From assembly GCA_050485905.1 (NCBI GenBank), contig JBJHCH010000078.1, forward strand, positions 1-18,483: 18,483 bases of DNA, written 5' to 3'. Within the stretch, counting starts at the first letter, position 1. The number at the start of each line of letters is the position of its first letter. This DNA comes from JAWLCA01 sp050485905. GTDB taxonomy: Bacteria; Pseudomonadota; Alphaproteobacteria; Rhodobacterales; Rhodobacteraceae. Shown in pieces: positions 6,537 to 13,872 of this stretch. The position numbers and the translations under genes were made by a program. The notes beneath the pieces are model-generated. The model was not told the origin of the DNA. It ran no database searches and was given only the letters and a program-made list of their open reading frames with translations.

Positions 6537-7345
6537 GCGTGGGCGCCGATACCTCCCACGGGCCACGCTGGCAACGGTTCACACCGGCCCAGCGGCTCGC
6601 CCGCTTCGCCGTCTATCTCGGCATGGTCATGGCGGTGGTCTGGTCGGTGCGCAACGTGAGGATCATCCACGAGTTCCTTTACGACGCGCACAACCAGATG
6701 GCCGACCTACTGCGACGGATGTGGCCGCCCGACCTGGCCTATTACCCGACGACGGTGCATGCCGCGCTGATCGAGACGCTGCATATCGCGACGCTCGGCA
6801 CGATACTGGCGATCGGCATGGCGGTGCCAATCGGGCTGATGGCCGCGAACAACATGGTGCCGATCCGACTGATCAACGAGTTTGCCAAGCTGATCCTCGT
6901 CGCCTCGCGCTCGGTCAATTCGCTGGTCTGGGCGCTACTATTTGTCGCGATCTTCGGCCCCGGCGCGCTGGCGGGCACCATTGCGATCGCCTTCCGCTCC
7001 ATCGGCTTCGTCGGCAAGCTTTTCGCCGAGGCCGTGGAAGAGGCCAGCGCCGGCCCGGTCGAAGCACTGACCGCCGCCGGCGCCTCGTGGCCCAAGCTGC
7101 TGATCAAGGGCTACTGGCCACAGGTGCAGCCGGCCTTCTGGTCGATCGCGCTATTTCGCTGGGATATCAACGTGCGCGAGTCTGCGGTTCTGGGGCTGGT
7201 GGGTGCAGGCGGAATCGGGCTTGCCCTTGATAGCGCGATGAATTTCTTTCAGTGGACCCGTGTGGCGACGATCTTGATCGCCATCTTCACGGTAGTTGTT
7301 CTGGCAGAAATACTTGTCACCCAGATTCGCAAGCGCCTGATTTAG
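6533..7345 (+). CDS. phnE: Phosphonate ABC transporter permease, second copy
   Basis: Second PhnE-type permease, 270 residues, presumed to pair with the first as a heterodimer. It begins at GTG 6533, overlapping the previous stop by 4 nt. The coupling loop EAVEEASAGPVEALTAAGAS with a following LIKGYWPQ parallels that of the first copy, and RESAVLGLVGAGGIG is the conserved PhnE segment before the last helices. Two different permeases behind phnD-phnC is a common arrangement in Rhizobiales and Rhodobacterales. No gene for phosphonate breakdown (C-P lyase, hydrolase, aminotransferase) follows. IS debris starts within about 140 bp, so a once longer operon may have been cut. Confidence 0.92.
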   Translation: MSVGADTSHGPRWQRFTPAQRLARFAVYLGMVMAVVWSVRNVRIIHEFLYDAHNQMADLLRRMWPPDLAYYPTTVHAALIETLHIATLGTILAIGMAVPIGLMAANNMVPIRLINEFAKLILVASRSVNSLVWALLFVAIFGPGALAGTIAIAFRSIGFVGKLFAEAVEEASAGPVEALTAAGASWPKLLIKGYWPQVQPAFWSIALFRWDINVRESAVLGLVGAGGIGLALDSAMNFFQWTRVATILIAIFTVVVLAEILVTQIRKRLI

Positions 7346-7392
7346 GGCGACTGATCGGTGCACGCGATAAGGCTCTGGAGGTAGTCAAATCG

Positions 7393-7417
7393 CGCCCGGC
7401 GAGGTTCGTGCCGGGCG
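7393..7417 (+). terminator. Hairpin downstream of the phn operon, weak terminator candidate
   Basis: CGCCCGGC and GCCGGGCG form a perfect 8-bp stem with a 9-nt loop, 47 bp after the phnE2 stop. No T-run follows, so termination is uncertain. Otherwise 7346-7489 holds nothing recognisable. Confidence 0.4.
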
Positions 7418-7489
7418 GCCACTTTGCAGACTGTGATGCGCACCGCTACCCTACATTGCCGCCTCCCTAGACCGATCACTCGGGCTTGC

Positions 7490-7618
7490 CTCGCCATCGT
7501 CTTGGACATCTTCTCGCGGCGCGTCTTCGGCTGGGCCACGAGTGACCGTCTGAAGCGTGATGTCGCTGTCGAAGCCCTGTGTCGTGCTTTGGTCGCTCGC
7601 AACCCAGCGCCGGGGCCT
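7490..7618 (+). pseudogene. IS3-family orfB fragment (integrase core)
   Basis: A plus-strand stretch of about 43 codons reads LAIVLDIFSRRVFGWATSDR, then LKRDVAVEAL, RALVARNPAPG. This matches the DDE integrase (rve) core of IS3-family transposases just before the usual HSDRGSQY motif. The match ends at that point, and neither the flanking N-terminal domain nor the later catalytic residues are present. It points opposite to the orfA remnant at 7714-8001, so the two pieces cannot belong to one undisturbed element. The fragment is non-functional. Confidence 0.75.
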
Positions 7619-7649
7619 CGCCATGGTCTCTCGGCCCAGTGGGTCTCAA

Positions 7650-7698
7650 TGGCTCGTTCCGCTTCGATGAAGCCGAAGGTAATCCGTGGCGGGTTCAC
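7650..7698 (-). pseudogene. IS3-family orfB, first codons only
   Basis: Beginning at GTG 7698, right after the orfA stop on the same strand, the sequence MNPPRITFGFIEAERA resembles the usual start of IS3 orfB (KFAFIEAEKA type). The similarity is lost within about 16 codons, where it meets DNA carrying the opposing orfB fragment. It marks the breakpoint of this IS copy. Confidence 0.5.
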
Positions 7699-7713
7699 TC
7701 GAACCGGTGGTGT

Positions 7714-8001
7714 TCACCCGCCACATTCCTCATTCGCGAAGAAGGCCGCGGCTTTTCCTAAGAGGTCGCGCTCCTGCTTCAGGATCGGATTCTCACGCCG
7801 CGGCCGCTTCAACTCGGCATGCAGGTCGACCGGGGCCTCACTCGGCTCGCTCGCATCGCACTTGTGGCTCAGCCATCGCGTCGGCGTCGATAGCCCAATG
7901 CCCGGATCCTCAGCGATCTCCCGTCGCGTCCGGCCGCTGGTCAGTGCCAACCGCATCGCTTCACGCCGAAACTCCGGCGGCGGTCTGTTGCCGTTTCCCA
8001 T
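7714..8001 (-). CDS. IS3-family transposase OrfA
   Basis: A 95-residue protein with MGNGNRPPPEFRREAMRLAL, a helix-turn-helix (TRREIAEDPGIGLSTPTRWL) and a C-terminal coiled segment (LKQERDLLGKAAAFFAN), the layout and size of IS3-family OrfA (about 90-105 residues). OrfA binds the IS ends and normally makes the active transposase by frameshifting into orfB. Here only the first few orfB codons remain, so transposition is not expected. The element's left end (TGGCCTTGCC, from 8056) lies 55 bp upstream of the start and interrupts a phage-type integrase gene. The closest relative in this window is the orfA start at 2105. Confidence 0.8.
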   Translation of the reverse strand: MGNGNRPPPEFRREAMRLALTSGRTRREIAEDPGIGLSTPTRWLSHKCDASEPSEAPVDLHAELKRPRRENPILKQERDLLGKAAAFFANEECGG

Positions 8002-8056
8002 AGAACACCCCCCTAGCTCCTCTGTTGTTGCTCTCCACTTGTTCCGGGCAAGGCCA

Positions 8057-8176
8057 AAGAGCCTCGCGCTTGCCGAAGCTGTCACGAAGGTCTTTGGGAA
8101 AGAATCGACGGTAGTAGTAGGTCGAGGCACGGAGCACGAAGCCGGGGAAGTTGGGCATGTTTTCAGGTGCGCTCAT
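8057..8176 (-). pseudogene. Tyrosine-type integrase, N-terminal fragment
   Basis: Starting at ATG 8176, 40 codons encode a phage/island integrase N-terminus: after MSAPENMPNF comes FVLRASTYYYRRFFPKDLRD and SFGKREAL, the arm-type DNA-binding start seen in many integrases of alphaproteobacterial islands (YYxRRxxPKDLRxxFGKRE). A GAGGG motif lies before the start. The gene is cut at 8056 by the IS3 element, and the catalytic domain (R..HxxR..Y) is absent. It lies 79 bp downstream of a tRNA-Ala gene on the same strand, the usual place for an integrase of an element inserted into a tRNA 3' end. The rest of the integrase and the element are not seen in the window. Confidence 0.75.
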
Positions 8177-8201
8177 TGTAGCCCTCGTTTGTAGCAACGC
8201 T

Positions 8202-8223
8202 AAAAAAGACGGGCTCTCCCCGT
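8202..8223 (-). terminator. Rho-independent terminator after tRNA-Ala
   Basis: On the minus strand ACGGG-GAGAG-CCCGT forms a 5-bp stem with a 5-nt loop, followed by C and six T. It lies 32 bp after the tRNA 3' end and 25 bp before the integrase start, so it ends the tRNA transcript. Confidence 0.7.
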
Positions 8224-8255
8224 AAGGTACTGATCTACCGCAGGGAAATCTTGAT

Positions 8256-8331
<76 letters not shown>

Positions 8332-8341
8332 AACGCGCCGG

Positions 8342-8370
8342 GTATTGTCCCTCTGGTCCCGCTTTGTCAA
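8342..8370 (-). promoter_or_regulatory. Promoter of tRNA-Ala
   Basis: TTGACA (8370-8365), a perfect -35, is followed after 17 nt by CAATAC (8347-8342) as -10, putting the start about 4-6 nt before the tRNA 5' end. The -35 overlaps a 7-bp hairpin (CCCGCTT-TGTC-AAGCGGG, 8358-8375) that might also serve the 3' end of gcvP. Confidence 0.65.
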
Positions 8371-8406
8371 GCGGGGCGTCATGGCCCGCAACCGGCGGCA
8401 AAGCGG

Positions 8407-11247
8407 CTACTCCGCCGCATCGGCATAGCTCTCCAGCGGCGGGCAGGTGCAGATCAGGTGGCGGTCGCCATGCACGTTGTCCACCCGCCCGACCGGGGGC
8501 CAGTACTTGTCCACCCGGAACGAGGCCGGCGGAAAGCAGCCCTGCTCGCGCGGATAGGGGCGGTCCCAGTCGGCCACCAGATCCTCGACCGTATGGGGCG
8601 CGTGTTTCAGCGGGTTGTTTATGGCGTCAATCTCGCCCTGCTCCACCGACCGGATCTCGGCACGGATCGCCTGCAGCGCGGTGATGAAGCGGTCGATCTC
8701 GGCCTTGGTCTCGCTCTCGGTCGGTTCCACCATCAGTGTGCCCGAGACCGGCCAGCTCATCGTCGGTGCATGGAAGCCGTTGTCGATCAGCCGTTTCGCG
8801 ATGTCGTCCACGGTGACACCGGCGGCGGCAAAGGGGCGGGTATCGAGGATGCATTCATGCGCCACCCGCCCCGACGGACCCTTGAACAGCACGTCATAGG
8901 CGCCGTCCAGCCGGGCGGCGATGTAGTTCGCGTTCAGGATCGCCACCTTGGTTGCCTGCGTCAGCCCCGCGCCCCCCATCATCAGGCAATAGGCCCAACT
9001 GATCAGCAGGATCGAGGCAGAGCCATAGGGTGCGGCGCTCACCGGCCCCTCGTCGCCGCCGGTCGCCGGATGCCCCGGCAGGTGCGGCGCCAGATGCGCC
9101 TTCACCCCGATCGGCCCCATGCCGGGGCCGCCGCCGCCATGGGGGATGGCAAAGGTCTTGTGCAGGTTCAGGTGGCTAACATCGGCGCCGATCTCGCCCG
9201 GTTTCGACAGGCCGACCATCGCATTCAGGTTCGCCCCGTCCAGATAGACCTGCCCGCCGTGATCATGGGTGATCTTGCAGACCTCGCGCACCGTCTCCTC
9301 GAAGACGCCATGGGTGCTGGGATAGGTGATCATGCAGGCGGCCAGCCGGTCGCCCGCGGCTTCTGCCTTGGCGCGGAAATCGTCCAGATCCACATCGCCG
9401 TTCGCCGCCGACTTCACCACCACCACCTGCATGCCCGCCATCTGCGCGCTGGCCGGGTTGGTGCCGTGGGCCGAGGTCGGGATCAGGCAGATGTCGCGGT
9501 GCCCGTCGCCATTGGCCCGATGCCAGGCCTGGATCGTCAGCAGCCCGGCATATTCCCCCTGCGCACCGGAATTGGGCTGCATCGACATCGCGTCATAGCC
9601 GGTGATCTCGCACAGCTTGTCCGACAGATCCGCAATCACCTCGACATAGCCTGCCGCCTGATCGACCGGGGCAAAGGGATGCAGGCTGCCGAACTCGGGC
9701 CAGGAAACCGGCATCATCTCGGCCGCCGCGTTCAGCTTCATCGTGCAGGACCCCAGCGGGATCATCGCCCGGTCCAGCGCCAGGTCGCGGTCGGACAGGC
9801 GGCGCATATAGCGCATCATCTCGGATTCCGCGCGGTTCATGTGAAAAACCGGATGCGTCAGATAGTCGGTCTGCCGCAGCAGGTCGTCGGGAAAGCCCAG
9901 CGTCGCCCGGTGCGGTGGCACGCCGTCGATGCCAAAGGCGCGCAGCACACGGATCAGCACCCGCTCGTCCGTCGTCTCGTCCAGGCTGATGCCGACCCGG
10001 TCCGACCCGATCTTGCGGAAGTTCAGCCCCTCGTGCCGCGCCGCCTGCAGGATGCCCGCCTGCCCGACGCCGACCTCGACCGTGATCGTGTCGAAGAACG
10101 CCTTGGGGCTGACCCGCGCACCGGCGGCCTTCAGCGCCCGGGCCAGACGGTTGGTCAGGAAATGCACCCGCTCGCCGATGGCGCGCAGGCCCTTCGGCCC
10201 GTGGAACACCGCGTAGAACGAGGCCATCACAGCCAGCAGCGCCTGCGCGGTGCAGACGTTGGACGTGGCCTTCTCGCGCCGGATATGCTGCTCGCGCGTC
10301 TGCAGCGCCAGCCGGTAAGCCGGGTTGCCGCGCGCATCTACCGACACACCCACGATCCGCCCCGGCATTGACCGCTTGTAGTCATCCCGGCATGACATGA
10401 AGGCCGCATGCGGCCCGCCGTAGCCCAGCGGCACACCAAACCGCTGGCTGGAGCCGACAGCAATATCGGCCCCCATCGCGCCGGGCTCCTTCAGCATCGT
10501 CAGGGCAAGCAGGTCGGTCGCCATCACGGCAACTGCCTTCGCCTCGTGCAACGCGGCGATCTGGTCGGTGAAATCGGTCACATGGCCATAGGTGCCCGGA
10601 TACTGGAAGATCGCGCCGAAGACCGCCCCGGCCTCCAGCTTGGCGGGGTCGCCCACGATCACCTCGATCCCCAAGGGCGCGGCACGGGTCTGGATCACAC
10701 CGATGGTCTGCGGATGGCAATTGCGGTCGACAAAGAAGGCACCCGCCTTCGACTTTGCCACCCGCTGCGCCATCACCATCGCCTCGGCCGCCGCCGTCGC
10801 CTCGTCCAGCAAGCTCGCGTTGGCAATCGGCAGGCCGGTCAGGTCCGCCACCATGGTCTGGTAGTTCAGCAGCGCCTCCAACCGACCCTGAGCGATCTCG
10901 GGCTGGTAGGGGGTATAGGCGGTGTACCAGGCAGGGTTCTCGAAGATGTTGCGCTGGATCACCGGCGGTGTCACCGTGCCGTAATAGCCCTGCCCGATCA
11001 GGCTGGTCATGACCTTGTTCTTGCCCGCCACCTCGCGCATCCGTGCCAGCAACTCGTGCTCGGCCAGCGGCGCCCAGGTCAGGGGATACTTCTGGCGGAT
11101 GCTTTTAGGCACGGTCTCTTCGATCAGCGCGTCCAGATTGGCCGCGCCCACCGCCTTCAGCATCTCGGCCATCTCGTCGGGCGAAGGGCCGATGTGCCGG
11201 CGGTTGGCGAAATCGTAGGGGTCGTAGGCGACGGGGGTATAGGTCAT
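8407..11247 (-). CDS. gcvP: Glycine dehydrogenase (decarboxylating), P protein of the glycine cleavage system
   Basis: PLP enzyme that decarboxylates glycine and passes the aminomethyl group to lipoyl-GcvH. The 946-residue product is the single-chain form carrying both the N-terminal (GcvPA-like, from FANRRHIGPS) and C-terminal (GcvPB-like) halves; the usual size is about 950-960. The PLP lysine is in LNLHKTFAIPHGGGG at about residue 697, and the conserved SCTMKLNAAAEMMP and GANLNAMVGL segments are seen. It is the last gene of gcvT-gcvH-gcvP, starting 8 nt after the gcvH stop with AGGA just before ATG. Expression is expected to follow the tandem glycine riboswitch ahead of gcvT. No damage is seen. 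The long open frames on the opposite strand result from high GC at third positions. Confidence 0.98.
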   Translation of the reverse strand: MTYTPVAYDPYDFANRRHIGPSPDEMAEMLKAVGAANLDALIEETVPKSIRQKYPLTWAPLAEHELLARMREVAGKNKVMTSLIGQGYYGTVTPPVIQRNIFENPAWYTAYTPYQPEIAQGRLEALLNYQTMVADLTGLPIANASLLDEATAAAEAMVMAQRVAKSKAGAFFVDRNCHPQTIGVIQTRAAPLGIEVIVGDPAKLEAGAVFGAIFQYPGTYGHVTDFTDQIAALHEAKAVAVMATDLLALTMLKEPGAMGADIAVGSSQRFGVPLGYGGPHAAFMSCRDDYKRSMPGRIVGVSVDARGNPAYRLALQTREQHIRREKATSNVCTAQALLAVMASFYAVFHGPKGLRAIGERVHFLTNRLARALKAAGARVSPKAFFDTITVEVGVGQAGILQAARHEGLNFRKIGSDRVGISLDETTDERVLIRVLRAFGIDGVPPHRATLGFPDDLLRQTDYLTHPVFHMNRAESEMMRYMRRLSDRDLALDRAMIPLGSCTMKLNAAAEMMPVSWPEFGSLHPFAPVDQAAGYVEVIADLSDKLCEITGYDAMSMQPNSGAQGEYAGLLTIQAWHRANGDGHRDICLIPTSAHGTNPASAQMAGMQVVVVKSAANGDVDLDDFRAKAEAAGDRLAACMITYPSTHGVFEETVREVCKITHDHGGQVYLDGANLNAMVGLSKPGEIGADVSHLNLHKTFAIPHGGGGPGMGPIGVKAHLAPHLPGHPATGGDEGPVSAAPYGSASILLISWAYCLMMGGAGLTQATKVAILNANYIAARLDGAYDVLFKGPSGRVAHECILDTRPFAAAGVTVDDIAKRLIDNGFHAPTMSWPVSGTLMVEPTESETKAEIDRFITALQAIRAEIRSVEQGEIDAINNPLKHAPHTVEDLVADWDRPYPREQGCFPPASFRVDKYWPPVGRVDNVHGDRHLICTCPPLESYADAAE

Positions 11248-11255
11248 CTGTATCC

Positions 11256-11615
11256 TCAGCCGATCAGGTCGGCGTATTCGTCTTCGTCCATGAAGTCGTC
11301 CAGCACCGCCAGATCATCGATCTTCATCTTGAAGAACCAGGCATCCCCGGTGGGGTCCTCGTTCACCAGCCCGGGGTTGTCCACCAGCGTCTCGTTCACC
11401 TCGACGATCTCGCCATCAATTGGCGCCAGAATATCGGACGCTGCCTTCACGCTTTCGATCACGCTGACCTCATCGCCCTTCGCAACCTGCGTCTCGGGTT
11501 CCGGCAACTCCACGAACACCACGTCGCCCAGTTGCGTCGCGGCGTGTTCGGTGATGCCCACCACGACAAGGTCACCCTCGACGCGCAGCCATTCATGGTC
11601 TTCGGTGTATTTCAT
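11256..11615 (-). CDS. gcvH: Glycine cleavage system H protein
   Basis: Lipoyl carrier protein, 119 residues, that shuttles the aminomethyl group from GcvP to GcvT. It begins MKYTEDHEWLRVEGD, typical of GcvH. The lipoylation lysine is K57 in IESVKAASD, and the C-terminal part holds NPGLVNEDPTGDAWFFKMK. Length is slightly shorter than the usual 120-130. It lies between gcvT (9-nt gap) and gcvP (8-nt gap) in one operon. Intact. Confidence 0.98.
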   Translation of the reverse strand: MKYTEDHEWLRVEGDLVVVGITEHAATQLGDVVFVELPEPETQVAKGDEVSVIESVKAASDILAPIDGEIVEVNETLVDNPGLVNEDPTGDAWFFKMKIDDLAVLDDFMDEDEYADLIG

Positions 11616-11624
11616 CTGGTCCCT

Positions 11625-12737
11625 CTAGCGTTTGTATGTTGCGGGTCGGAAAGGCAGCTTGGTCACGGTCGCGGGCAGGCGCTTGCCGCGCACCTCGCCA
11701 AAGACGGTGTTGCCGACATGGGCCAGCGCGGGCGGCAGGTAGCCCATCGAGATCGGCGCCTCCAGGCTGGGGCCGAACCCGCCCGAGGTGACATGGCCGA
11801 TCACCACGCCGCCGGTTTCGCCGCCATACAGCTTGGTGCCCTCGCGCATCGGCGCGCGGCCATCGGGGCGCAGGCCCGCGCGGGTGCAGGCGGGGGGCGC
11901 CTTCAGCTCGGCCAGAATCCGCTCCGCCCCCGGAAAGCCGCCCGCGCGCTCGCCGCCCGCACGCCGCACCTTCTGGATCGCCCAGTTCAGGCCGGCCGCC
12001 ACGGGGGTCGTCGTCTCGTCGATGTCATGGCCGTAAAGGCACAGCCCCGCCTCCAGCCGCAGGCTGTCGCGGGCGCCCAGCCCGATGGCCGCCACCTCAG
12101 CCTCCGCCAGCAGCGCCCCGGCCAGAGCCTCGGCCCGGCCCTCGGGGACCGAGATCTCGTAGCCGTCCTCGCCGGTATAGCCCGACCGCGACACCCAGAT
12201 CTCTGCCCCGTCCCAGTCCAGAGTGGCCACATCCATGAACCGCATCGCCGCAGCCCCCGGCACCAGCCGCTCCAGCACGCCCTCGGCCGCTGGCCCCTGC
12301 AGAGCGATCAGCGCGCGGTCGGTGATCTCCTGAACCTCAACGCCCGTCAAATGCGCCCGCAGATGCGCCACGTCCGCCGCTTTCCGCGCCGCGTTCACCA
12401 CCAGGAACAGGTGATCACCCCGGTTGGCGATCATCAGGTCGTCAAGGATCCCGCCCTCGTCATTGGTGAACAGCCCATAGCGCTGACGCCCCTCGGCCAA
12501 CCCGACGACATCGACCGGCACCAGCGTCTCCAGCGCCTCGGCAACGCCCGGCCCGCGCAGGATAACCTGCCCCATGTGGCTGACATCGAACAGCCCGGCG
12601 GCCTCGCGGGTGTGCAGGTGTTCCTTCATCACGCCCATCGGGTACTGAACCGGCATCTCGTAGCCGGCAAAGGGCACCATCCTGGCGCCCAGGCTTTCGT
12701 GCAGACCATGCAGCACCGTGCGTTTCAGGTCGGCCAT
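11625..12737 (-). CDS. gcvT: Aminomethyltransferase, T protein of the glycine cleavage system
   Basis: Tetrahydrofolate-dependent enzyme that releases ammonia from aminomethyl-GcvH and forms 5,10-methylene-THF. The 370-residue product shows FAGYEMPVQYP near the N-terminus, LFDVSHMGQ, LDDLMIAN, SRSGYTGEDGYEI and GARDSLRLEAGLCLYGHD, all typical of GcvT. The ATG at 12737 is preferred over one 33 bases upstream because GGAAGGGGG lies 5-10 nt before it and family similarity starts there. It is first in the operon, and its leader carries a tandem glycine riboswitch. Nothing unusual in the coding sequence. Confidence 0.97.
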   Translation of the reverse strand: MADLKRTVLHGLHESLGARMVPFAGYEMPVQYPMGVMKEHLHTREAAGLFDVSHMGQVILRGPGVAEALETLVPVDVVGLAEGRQRYGLFTNDEGGILDDLMIANRGDHLFLVVNAARKAADVAHLRAHLTGVEVQEITDRALIALQGPAAEGVLERLVPGAAAMRFMDVATLDWDGAEIWVSRSGYTGEDGYEISVPEGRAEALAGALLAEAEVAAIGLGARDSLRLEAGLCLYGHDIDETTTPVAAGLNWAIQKVRRAGGERAGGFPGAERILAELKAPPACTRAGLRPDGRAPMREGTKLYGGETGGVVIGHVTSGGFGPSLEAPISMGYLPPALAHVGNTVFGEVRGKRLPATVTKLPFRPATYKR

Positions 12738-12774
12738 GCCGCCCCCTTCCCTGTTCGCCGGATTGCGCATACCG

Positions 12775-12810
12775 GCATCGCGGGCCGGGCTGTTGCCCGT
12801 GCCGTGATGC
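12775..12810 (-). promoter_or_regulatory. Candidate expression platform of the gcvT riboswitch
   Basis: Between the second aptamer and gcvT, CGGGC-AACA-GCCCG forms a 5-bp hairpin (12786-12799) inside a wider pairing of GCATC with GATGC. There is no T-run, so switching probably works on translation or Rho. Inferred from position and pairing only. Confidence 0.4.
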
Positions 12811-12811
12811 C

Positions 12812-12966
12812 CCCTCTGTCCTTTCGCCTGAGATCGTTATCCCTTCGGCGGACGCCCATGCGCCTCTCTCCAGAGTTTTCCCGCCAGACCGGTCCCTTGT
12901 GCCTGAGAGTTTACCGGGGCGGTTGCTCCTTCGGCACCGGGCTTGCACCCGGATTCTCCCGATCTG
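12812..12966 (-). promoter_or_regulatory. Tandem glycine riboswitch in the gcvTHP leader
   Basis: Aptamer I spans about 12887-12964 (closing pairs GATCGG / CCGGTC; core GGGAGAAT, GCCGAAGGAGCAACC, AACTCTCAGG). Aptamer II spans about 12814-12875 (CTCTG / CAGAG closing stem; core GGAGAGAGG, GCCGAAGGGATAAC, ATCTCAGGC). The order and short linker are those of the classic glycine riboswitch. The family turns on glycine cleavage when glycine is abundant. Its aptamer I core is nearly identical to that of the dadA leader at 1896-1971. Confidence 0.95.
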
Positions 12967-12975
12967 ACGTCCCCG

Positions 12976-13004
12976 GTCTAGCCCAGCCTCGCGCGGGCTG
13001 GCAA
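12976..13004 (-). promoter_or_regulatory. Probable promoter of the gcv operon
   Basis: TTGCCA (13004-12999) and CTAGAC (12981-12976) with a 17-nt spacer lie just upstream of the riboswitch. The spacer contains an inverted repeat CCAGCC / GGCTGG. The rest of 13005-13154, up to the end of the GntR gene, holds nothing recognisable. Confidence 0.4.
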
Positions 13005-13154
13005 GTGCGATCGGCAGTCGCCGAGAGCAACGGGTTTGGCCGGCGAGGTCAGAACTCGACCAGTGTCGCTCGGTTTCCGGAGGTGCCTACGGAAGATCTG
13101 CTGGCACTACTTGCAGCATAGACAACCAATGAACTGGCCACGACGCGCTGCAGT

Positions 13155-13850
13155 TCAATGTTCGCGTTCGTCGCGGTCGCCGAAAGTCGCAGAGATCACC
13201 GCCTTCTTGCTGCGCACATGGTCCCGCAGCAACTTGCCCAGTTCCTCGCCCGCGCGGGCGCGGATCAGCTCGACCATCCGCTCGTGATCGTCCATTGCCT
13301 GCGCCCATTGCTCGGGTGTCTTGTGGGCGGTGAACCGGGCGCGCTGGATGCGGCTTGAAAGGTTCGCGTATATCCCTTGCAGCGTTTCGTTCCGCGCAGC
13401 GGCCATCATCGCCTCGTGGATCTGCTGGTTCAGTTCGAAATAGACCGGCGCATCCCTGCGCTGGTAGGCGGCACACATCTGCTGATGCAGGGCATCTATC
13501 GCGTCGATTTCGTCGTCTTCGATATGCCGGCAGAGCAGTTCTCCGGCCGTCGCCTCCAGGCCGGCGATGACTTCCGCGACCTCTTCGATCTCGGCCTGCG
13601 AGATACTTGCCACTTGGGCGCCGCGATTGGGCAGGATGTCGAGCAGCCCCTCGGCCGAGAGAATCTTGATCGCCTCACGCAGGGGCGTCCGGGAGATTCC
13701 GAACCGCTTCGCCAGAACGGTTTCGTTCAGCCTCTCACGCGGTTTCATCTCGCCGGACTGGATCAGCGCGCGCAGGCGATGCGCCACCTCGTCGTGCAGA
13801 TAGTTCCTTCCGATCAGCTCGGAACTTTGTGAGTTTCCCGGAACATTCAT
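13155..13850 (-). CDS. GntR-family transcriptional regulator with FCD domain
   Basis: A 231-residue regulator of the FadR subgroup. The N-terminal winged helix-turn-helix holds EVAHRLRALIQSGEMKPRER, LAKRFGISRTPLREAIKIL and GLLDILPNRGAQVA. The C-terminal all-helical FCD domain has NQQIHEAMMAAARNE, DDHERMVELI and LLRDHVRSKKAV, whose His residues suit the metal/ligand site. Such regulators usually repress a catabolic operon and are released by a carboxylic or amino acid. ATG 13850 has GGGAAGGG upstream. It starts 22 nt after the stop of the FAD/Fe-S dehydrogenase gene and so is probably cotranscribed with it. The palindrome at 16868-16896 in the divergent promoter region is its likely operator. 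Confidence 0.93.
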   Translation of the reverse strand: MNVPGNSQSSELIGRNYLHDEVAHRLRALIQSGEMKPRERLNETVLAKRFGISRTPLREAIKILSAEGLLDILPNRGAQVASISQAEIEEVAEVIAGLEATAGELLCRHIEDDEIDAIDALHQQMCAAYQRRDAPVYFELNQQIHEAMMAAARNETLQGIYANLSSRIQRARFTAHKTPEQWAQAMDDHERMVELIRARAGEELGKLLRDHVRSKKAVISATFGDRDEREH

Positions 13851-13872
13851 CACATGACCCTTCCCGCGAACC

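Larger units (their letters stand above)
7440..8056 (-). mobile_element. Scrambled IS3-family element inside an integrase gene
   Basis: The left end at 8056 (TGGCCTTGCCCGG) is shared with the remnant at 2051. From there leftwards come a full-length orfA, a stub of orfB, then a piece of orfB in the opposite orientation. No right terminal repeat could be recognised, so the left boundary given here is a guess. An internal inversion with deletion, or collision of two copies, would explain the order. Confidence 0.65.

Noticed and set aside
7961..8197. 78-codon protein starting as an integrase
   Set aside because: Only the first 40 codons after ATG 8176 are integrase; the rest reads through the IS left end out of frame with orfA and is not a real protein.
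11532..13121. 529-codon open frame on the plus strand
   Set aside because: Antisense to gcvT and running through the glycine riboswitch; no recognisable protein features.
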